The notes under the pieces: model-generated
Database searches by the model: none
Seen by the model: only the letters and a program-made list of their open reading frames with translations
Told to the model about the DNA's origin: nothing
Position numbers and translations under genes: made by a program
Shown: positions 19,801 through 28,800 of the stretch, in pieces
How positions within the stretch are numbered: the first letter of the stretch is position 1
How the letters are laid out: every line of letters starts with the position of its first letter
Assembly (NCBI GenBank): GCA_021647765.1
Contig: JAKIUD010000010.1
Coordinates: 1-64,000 of the forward strand
Reading direction: 5' to 3'
DNA length: 64,000 nucleotides
Source: Desulfuromusa sp.
Lineage (GTDB): Bacteria > Desulfobacterota > Desulfuromonadia > Desulfuromonadales > Geopsychrobacteraceae

Positions 19801-22800
19801 TTACGGCTGTATCGAATCAAAAAGTTGTTTCGACCACCATCGGTGTCGCAGGAGCAGGTGCTGCCGCTGTAACCGGTTCATTCTCGACCAATGTCATTAC
19901 CACTGAAACATCGGCTGCGATTGGTGATAACACAACCATCAATAGCGATCCAACAGCTGCGGGCGATGTGCGCCTTAACGCGGCTGATAATACCTTTATG
20001 GTTCAGGTTTCCGGAACGGTTGCTGGTGCTGGTGCTGCTGCCGTCAGTGGTTCAATTGATACTGCTGTGGTAGCGAAAACAACCCACGCGACTATTGGTG
20101 ATGCGACCATTAACGCCGCAGACTTTGAAGTCAAGGCGATCTCTTCTACCGATCTCTACACCGTAACAACCAATGTTTCTATTGCTGGTGCTGCCGGAGT
20201 TGGGGCTGCTGCTGGGGTTCAGGTTGTTACCAATGAAACAATCGCTTCCATCGGTAGTGATGCTGATATCTCAGCTACTGGTGACCTTGGCGCGAAGGCT
20301 GAAGAAGATACCGATCTCCTGATCACAACGGTCGCTGGCTCTGGCGGTATTGCCGCAGTCAGCGGTGGCGTCTCTGTCGCTGTCATCGACAATACCACCA
20401 AGGCCATTGTCGAGGCTGGTTCAGCACAGCTCGATGCTGGTGGCATTACTGAGGTCTCTGCCGATTCGAGCGAGAAGATCGTTTCGGTCACTGGCTCAGC
20501 CGCTGGTGGCGGTGTTGGTGTCGCTGGTTCTGTTGCTACGCAGGTAGTGAGTTCAGAAACAGTCGCTGCTATCGGCGACGGTGCACAGGTGAATCAAAGA
20601 AATTCAGCTGGAGCCACACAGGATGTCATCGTCAAGGCTCAGGACAGAGTTGAAATAGATGGTGCTGCTGGAACGGCAGCGATCGGTATCGCCGGGTTTG
20701 GAGGTACTGCTGATATCAGTATTGTCAAAAACACCACGACCGCGTCTATCGGTGATTCTACCAATATTGATGCCGGACGGGATATCTTGGTTCAGGCCGA
20801 TTCGACCAAGAATGTCAGCTCTAACACCATCGCCGCTTCTTTGACCGGTGTTGTTGGCGTCGGTGGTGCTGTGTCGCTTATCACTATCGGTTCTGCTTTG
20901 GATTCGGATTCTCAGGCTACGATTAACGATGATGAAAGTGGTAACAGTACTTCTGCTTATCTTGATGATAAAGCCAGTGAAGACAAGGTTTCCGGTGAAC
21001 TGGGTGATTCTGAGCATGTCCAGAGCATCAAAACAGATGTTGCTGCTAAGAGCACGAGTGTCAGTGTCGCCGGTGATCTCGACGCAACCTCTGCCAGTGA
21101 CAAAACTCAGGCGTCTATTGGTGCCAACGCAACTATTAATGCTGGTAATGATGTCACCGTCTCTGCCCTGGATAGAAGCAAGATTGAGATCGTTACCGGT
21201 GGTTTAGCTGCTGGTGGTGTCGCTGGTATTGGTGGTGCGGCCGGTATCGGGATCAAAAAATCGACGACAGAAGCGTTCATTGGGTCGGGAACAGAAATCG
21301 ACGCTGATGGTGATGTGGCTGTCAATGCCACTGCCGAAGATGTCGATAGCGCTGGTTCTAAAATAACGGCCCTTGGTGCTGCCGCTGGTTATATCGGTAT
21401 CGGCGCTGCAGTCGCTTACCTTGATTCCAACAACACGACGACAGCTGCACTTGCGGATGATGTCAGCATTAACACCGCCGATGATGTCAGCATCAGTGCC
21501 AATGAAGATATTAACCTGACCGCGAATGCCGTCGGTGCCGCCGGTGGGGCCGGAGCTATCGGTGGTTCTTACGCCCGCGCTAAGGCAACAGGGAGCGTGA
21601 CTGCAGCAACCGGATCTGGAGTTGATGTTGGTCAAAATGGAACCAATGCTAGAACGCTAACTGTTGAAGCAACGGGTAGTGATATGGTTTATGCTAATTC
21701 GCTCGCCGGTGCTGCTGGTATCTATTCCGGCAGTGGTGCCGTGGCAACGGCAGCCAACGATTCAGTCGTCAGTGCTTCAACCGGTGCCGATAACACTGTC
21801 TATCTTGATGGTGAGATGGTTGTAAACGCCAAAGCAACGCCCCAAGCTAAAGCCATCTCCGGTGCTGTGGCGTTCTCTGTTGTCGGTAGTGTTGGTGCTT
21901 CAATCGCCACTGCGAGGGTTAAACCAACGGTAATTGCGACACTGGGAACTGATAATAATATTACGGCTAGCAGCTTAACTGTCAGTGCTACTAAGAATCT
22001 GATTTCTACGGCTCCATCAGCCGAGGCCAACGCAGTAGGAGCCAGTGGTGGCCTGCTGTTGGGTGTTAGCGCGACTAGTAGTACGGCAGAAGATGAAAGT
22101 AACGTAACCGCCACGGTCGCAGATGGCAGCACCATTACTACGACCGGAGAAACTACTGTTGTTGCTACTTCAAATTCAAAACAAATGGCTGGTGTGGCTG
22201 GCCTTAACGCAGGATTTCTCGCCGTTGGAGCAAATATTGCTGATGCAACATCAAATGCCACAACTCTAGCCTCTCTTGGTGACGACGTTGAGGTCTTAGG
22301 TGCCAGCTTGACTGTTCAGGCCAGTGGGAACGATAAAAACTACGCCAATTCTATCGCCGGTAGTGGTGGTGTTATCTCCGGACAGGCTGCAATTGCTAGG
22401 ACTACTACGAACTCTACCACTAGCGCAACCACAGGTAGTGGTTCTAAGAATCGTGCGATTAAGGTGGGAACTTTCAATGTTGATGCGAACCATACGTCTA
22501 ACTTTGATAGTACAATTGACAGTCTCAATGCGGCGATTGTTGGGGCGAGTGGATCGTTTGCTTTCAATAATTCCCATGCCGACGTTAATGCTACCGTTGG
22601 GGCGAGCGGTTATGTCGAAGCGGATTCGATCCATCTGAGCGCTGATAACAATGTCTATAAAAATGCTGTCAAGCTCGATGATGAGAGAACTTGGAATCTG
22701 ACCGCTGGTTCAGGGGGCGCAATTGATGCTCCGGCAGTCATCAGTGATACTGAAATTGTTAATAGCACCAATGTTAGAGTTGAAGAAAATTCAGCCCTCT

Positions 22801-25800
22801 ATCAGAATAGCAATGATGTTCCGGGAGATTTTGAAATCCGTGCGACCAATAACGTTGATGCGTACGACAAAGTTAAACTCGATTCCGGCGGCCTTGTCTC
22901 TGTTGCTTCAGCTCAATCCAATATTACTGCTGATCAGGTTGATGCCAGTGTTCAGATCGGTCATGATGCTACGCTGATAGCGGTCGAAGATTTGGATATT
23001 CAGACCTATGCGCAGGGGACGGTCAGCACCCAAACTTCTGCCGATGCTTACGGTCTTGCTGGAGCCCCTTCGGGGCAATCGATTTCACACTATAAGGCTA
23101 ATAATTCTATTGCCGTTGGTCAAAATGCTTACTTGTTCGCAAGGAACGATGTCAGTCTAAAGGCAGGATCAGCTAATAATATCAGTGTTGCAGCTCAGAC
23201 CGACCTGTGGAACAAAACTGCTTTCCCGATTTCGACCAATCCTAAAGCGGATGCAATTGCTGAAGCGGATGCAACGATCAGCATCGGCGTTCTGGCAGAT
23301 GTTGCTGCTGCTCACGATGTTAACCTCTGGGCCGAGCGGGGCAATCAATCTGCTAACATCTCTGGCGTGGGTAAGGATATCTACCGTGAAACAGCTGGAG
23401 AGGTTGTCAGTGGAATTTCGAATCTTTTCGGTGGCGACGATGTCTCCTTTGATATTCCTGTAGAAGGGGATAAGGCTACGGGTGGAACGACTCAGGTTCA
23501 GGTTGATGGTTCTGCCAGCGCCGGAGTGGAAAATCGTAAGTTTGTCAGAATTAATGCAGATGGAACTTTCGATTTTGATGGCACGACACTGAATGAACAA
23601 TTAGGTGAATTTGAGCTGACATCAATTTCGATTGCAGGGAATATCCTTGATCGTATCGAGAAATTGAAGAGACTCAAAAGCGATTACGCCGGTGATGCAA
23701 CGGCGGTAGCGGCGTATGAGTCAGAGATAAACTTCCTTCAGTTTAAGCTGGTCGAATTAGGCTTGGATGATCCGAACAACCCCGGCTTTGCTGGTAATGC
23801 GGGAATGAGTCCAATCGCTGCAATTGATGATCAAATAACCGTTTTTGATGGAGAAATTACAACTCTCGAAGGTGAGATTTCGACACTTGAAAATCAGCAG
23901 TCGGACTATACGACTGATCTGGCCAATAAAGAGGGTGAAATTACTGCCGCGAACGACCGATTGGCTGATATCGACACCGAACAGGCAGCTATCCAAGATG
24001 ATATTGATGCACTTGATCCTGCTGACGCTGATTATGTGACAGACAGAGCAGCACTTGAGGCTGATTTACTCGTATTGACCAATGAAGAAAATACTCTGAA
24101 CGATACAACCATCCCTATCTTAGAGACTGAGCGGGATGGCATTAATACCGATCTAGCTGATGTTAACAGCGATTTGAACAGCACGAACGATGAGCTGTCC
24201 AACGTGAATGACTATGTTGATAATTTGAACGACGAGCGGGCTGATCTGGCTAGCGATGCTTCGAATTTTGAGATTCCAGATGGGCCAACTGCATACCAAC
24301 TGACCCTGCCTGATATCGTCGCCAAGGTCGGTGATGTCAACATCAAGGCCGATTCATTGACCGGAAGCGGTTCCTTTGCCGCTGAAGGTTATGCACAGAT
24401 TGAAATTGCCAATGATAGCCGTTTTTACCTCGAATTCAACGAACTCACAATTCCATCTGATGCTGGCGGCAGAGTGCTGCTTAATAATGTTGATGTCTCT
24501 GCGGCGAGCAGTTCAGCCTCCACCGATCTGATTGAAGGTCTTAACTCTGTCAAGGGGCAGGCAAACTTCAGTGCTGTCGTGACCCATGCTAATTCAACCA
24601 ATGAACCAGAAATTCTGATCACCAGCAGTTATGATCCTCTGGCGCCGAAGCCGGCTTTAGATTCTGATGGTAACGATCTGGATCAAGATTCACCGGAATA
24701 CCTCTATTACAACGGCCCTGCTCCCGACATTACCTTTACGGGTGATGTGTCTAACTTGAGAGGGTCTTTCGCGGTTAACTCGAATGCCGGTAGCATTATA
24801 GTCGATAGTGGCGTGAATATTCACGCTGGGACAATCGATATTTCGACGCGTAACGGCGATATTATTCAGAGTTATACCGACGATTTCAGAGTAGCTGGTG
24901 GTGATCCCGCTGGGTTGTTTGATGATGCTGACCTTGAGCCGGGCAGTATTGTTGCAAATGGTTCTATCTTTATGGCTGCACGTTATCTCAATATTAACGG
25001 TACAATTCAGAGCGGCATGCCCGATTGGGGTGTGAGTATCCCTGCGACGGTGACTTTAGATAATGGCAGCAACGGTTCATGGAGTCTCGCTCAGGCAAAT
25101 GCTGATTATGCTGCCAAGGTTGCGGCAGGTACGTTATCTCCGGGCGATGAACTGTATCAGGTGACGAACGCGACCACGGTTTTTAGTGAGACGGTTGCTG
25201 ATGCTGAGTGGAATCTGATCGATGTGTTTTACAATGCTCTTACTGGGCAGATGGAAGTTTCTGGTGCCGCTGTCATGGGTGGATATGTCAATCTCTATGG
25301 ACAGATCATCAACACCGCTTGGACGACCGATACAAACCCGGATCTTAGTGTGACAGATGCAACCTACATGGGTAACTCAGGAAAGATCCGGGCGCTTGAT
25401 GGTTACGGTAGAATTAAGATTGAAAATGATAGCAGTCTTGAGGTCGTGCTCAATGTTCTCGATACCGGTAGCGGTGTTGCGGGAAAAATTTCCATTACTA
25501 ATATCAAGTCGATAGGCTCAGATAATGTTCCGCTGCTTGAACGGACTGAATATACCCTGGTTGATGATCAGATCAATATTAAGAGTGGTGATCTTGTCCT
25601 GCAAGGCGACGGCAGTATGGATTATGCTGCTTATGGCGAGAATCTCGTCGCTGGCAGAAGCACAGAATACAATCCGCAAGCTGGTCTGCGTTATTCTTGG
25701 ACGACCGGTGAGAGTGAAGAGACGATCAGCTACTATCGTTACTGGTCGCGTAGTTTCTTCGGTTTGTCGGCGTTGACTGTCGATTCATCGATGGATAAGT

Positions 25801-28800
25801 ACAAGTTATCCGGTCCTATTACTCTCAGTTCCGAAATTCTGGAAAATGGAGCTTACTTAACCGATGGTGATAGTGGGACGAATGGGCTGAACAATTTGGA
25901 TTCCTATGGGTATAATTCTGAAATTGTTAGCCTTGATACCCCGGTAAAAACAGAAACTGACTCCTGGTCCAAATGTGACTGGTGGCTCTGTTTGACTTCT
26001 CAGTATTTCATGGAATTTAACGTCAGAGAAGGTTCTAAAACTGTTTCGACCCATAGTCTGGCTGCAGACTATCCAATTGCAATAGAATTTATCGGTCAGA
26101 ATGAAGGTGTGATCGATATCGATTCGGTCGGAAACGTTGTGGTAAATGGCAATATTACCAATCGTGTTGGTGATATGTCGATCTCTTCCGGCGGATCTAT
26201 TACCCAATCTAATACAAATGTGATGCTATCGTCTGATAGCCTGACCCTTAACGCTAATACTGGTATCGGTGATGTGACCAGCGATCTGACACTCAACATC
26301 CATGACGGTGGTGTGCTCAATGCCGTGACGGCTAGCGGTGACATCCGTATAACCGAAACCTCAGGTGATATAATTATTGCCAATGCGACAACCAGTGAAG
26401 GGACAGTTTCATTGACCACGGAAGATTCTCTCCTGATGAGCGGAGATTCTTCGCTGGTCATGGGTGATTATGTCAATCTAACCGCAGAAAATGGCTCAAT
26501 CGGCACAGACAGTCAAGCATTCAATGTTACTGTGGGAATTCCAACCGCAACAGAGAATGTCGCGAATTTCGGTCTGGAAGCGCTATCACGTGACAATATC
26601 AATATCGTTCAGCAGGGTGGTGGCGATCTTTATCTTGTCGCCGTTGAGTCACAGCAGGGCGATGTCAGCATCGACGCAGGTGCAGGGCAGATCATCGACA
26701 ATAATAGCGCCCAGTATGCCGATATACGAACAATTGAAGAGCTAGAAGCATTGTGGCAAGAGATGCGCCTGCAAGGGCAGGATGCTCTCGATAAGGTCGA
26801 TGACACAGTCGCCACCTATGAGAATTCCAAGACGCAGAATTACAAAAACTACTGGAGAATGCGCCTGAATGACAACGGCACAACGGACACTGCTGACGAT
26901 TCGTATGCTGCTTATGATCCAAACTATGAATATGTTTTGACCGATGTGCAGAGGACTTCATTGGCTGACTATTACACGGCACAGGGTGCTGATGTTGATC
27001 AGAAGTTGGATGAATACGTCCAGTCAAAGACAGACGAGTACTTCTTCTTGCATGAAGAGGTAGGTGGCCTTAACGATGGAGCTTACGATGCTTATTACTC
27101 CTACGCAGCGACGACCGAGGAGGCGAAGGCATTCGCCGACAAGGTTCAGTGGAGCGATGAGCAATTACGGCTTGGCATGACCCCCGGTATGCTAAAAGAA
27201 GTTACCGATACAAGGATTGCGATTGAAGAGCCCAACGTAAAAGGTAACAGCGTGACGTTGATCTCGGGTGATAACATCGGTTCTGCCGCAGCACCAGTTT
27301 ACATTGCCGTCACGGATGATCTCACCGCAGACACACCGGAAGCACAAGATGCTCGCCTTGCTCTTATGACTGCTGAAAGAGCTGATATAGAAACTATCTA
27401 TAATGCGAATGGTGTTGATATCGACGGCTTTAATATTACTCAGCGCGACACGCTCGATATCAGTATGGATGCGACTAATGGTGTTTTCGATGCTTCTGCT
27501 GGTGGTTATGTCTATATCGGTTCCGAAGGCTCAATCAATCTGGTTAATCTAGATGCTCAAGGCGATGTAAGGATTAAGGTTGCCGAAGGTATCAGCGTTG
27601 CTGACACCGCAGGTGGAGTACGCATAAGTGGAGATAGTCTGATCCTTGAGGCGGCCAATGGTGGTATTGGATCGGCTGATAATATGTTCGAAATTAACCT
27701 GAATTCTACTGCCGCTGATCCAGTTCTGACAGTGCGGGCCGATGGTGATATCTATATTTTGGAGTCAGCCAATGACATTTATGTTGACTCAATCTATTCA
27801 CGTAATGATGTCTACCTTGAGACACCAGCTTCCATTTTCGATGCGATTGCAGATAGCTATGAAACCAATATACGCAGTAATTCAATTTACCTGACTGCAG
27901 GTGGATCTATCGGCACATTTGATAATTATGTAGAAATCGGCGTGAACCCAAATGGTTTTTTCTCTGCTGATGCTGTGACCGGACTCTATGTGTCAAGTGT
28001 CAATCAACCTCTGAATATCGGTGAAGTAACGAGTGTAGCTGGTGATATATCCCTCTCATCTGCTAACAGCATGGGCTTAGGTGTGGTATCGACCGCAGGT
28101 GGTGGTACCGTGACGCTAGTTAGTACTGGTGGCTCAATCGAAAACACTCTTGCTCCCGGTGAGATTAATATCGATGCCGCAGGATCAACCCTGATTCTCC
28201 AAGCGCAGACGAGCGTGGGCGCTGGGACACCGCTAGAAACCAGAGTGGCTCAGGTCGAAGTCTCCCTTGGTGGGGAGGGTGAAGCAAATATTCACGAGGC
28301 TGATGACCTCATCCTGGGCACCAGTCAGGCTCCTGAAGGCACAATTAATTTGGTAGCAGAAGGGAACATCGTCTCCGCCATAACCGGTTCACAGGTGGGC
28401 GTAATAAAGAACCTCTCTCTTGATGCAGCCGGTGGACAAATACATGTGGCAGAAGCCAGGGTCTCTAATTTGATGACGGTCAAAGCGGATGAGATCCGTT
28501 TGGGCAACGTTATCAATCCTGATGGAACGGGGCCTCTGCACTTCAACGTGGGTGGTCACTCTATGGCGGATATGGTGAGGATTGGGGCGAGTTCACAGCT
28601 ACCAATCATTTTTGATCATGTTTCTGCTGACTATTTCTATCTGAACGCATGGGTAGATAATCTGGTTCTGAACGATACCTTCATTGGCTCTTATGCTGAC
28701 ATCAATAACAACAGGTACCAAGTGATCGTCGATAATAAGAATAAGGTGCTGCATTCTGCCGATGTCCAACTTTATACGGGGTTGAGCCCGTTTTATCTGG

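Noticed and set aside
12798..22300. CRISPR-like or short tandem DNA repeats in the exoprotein gene
   Set aside because: The repeats are coding, degenerate at DNA level and in frame; there are no constant-length spacers.
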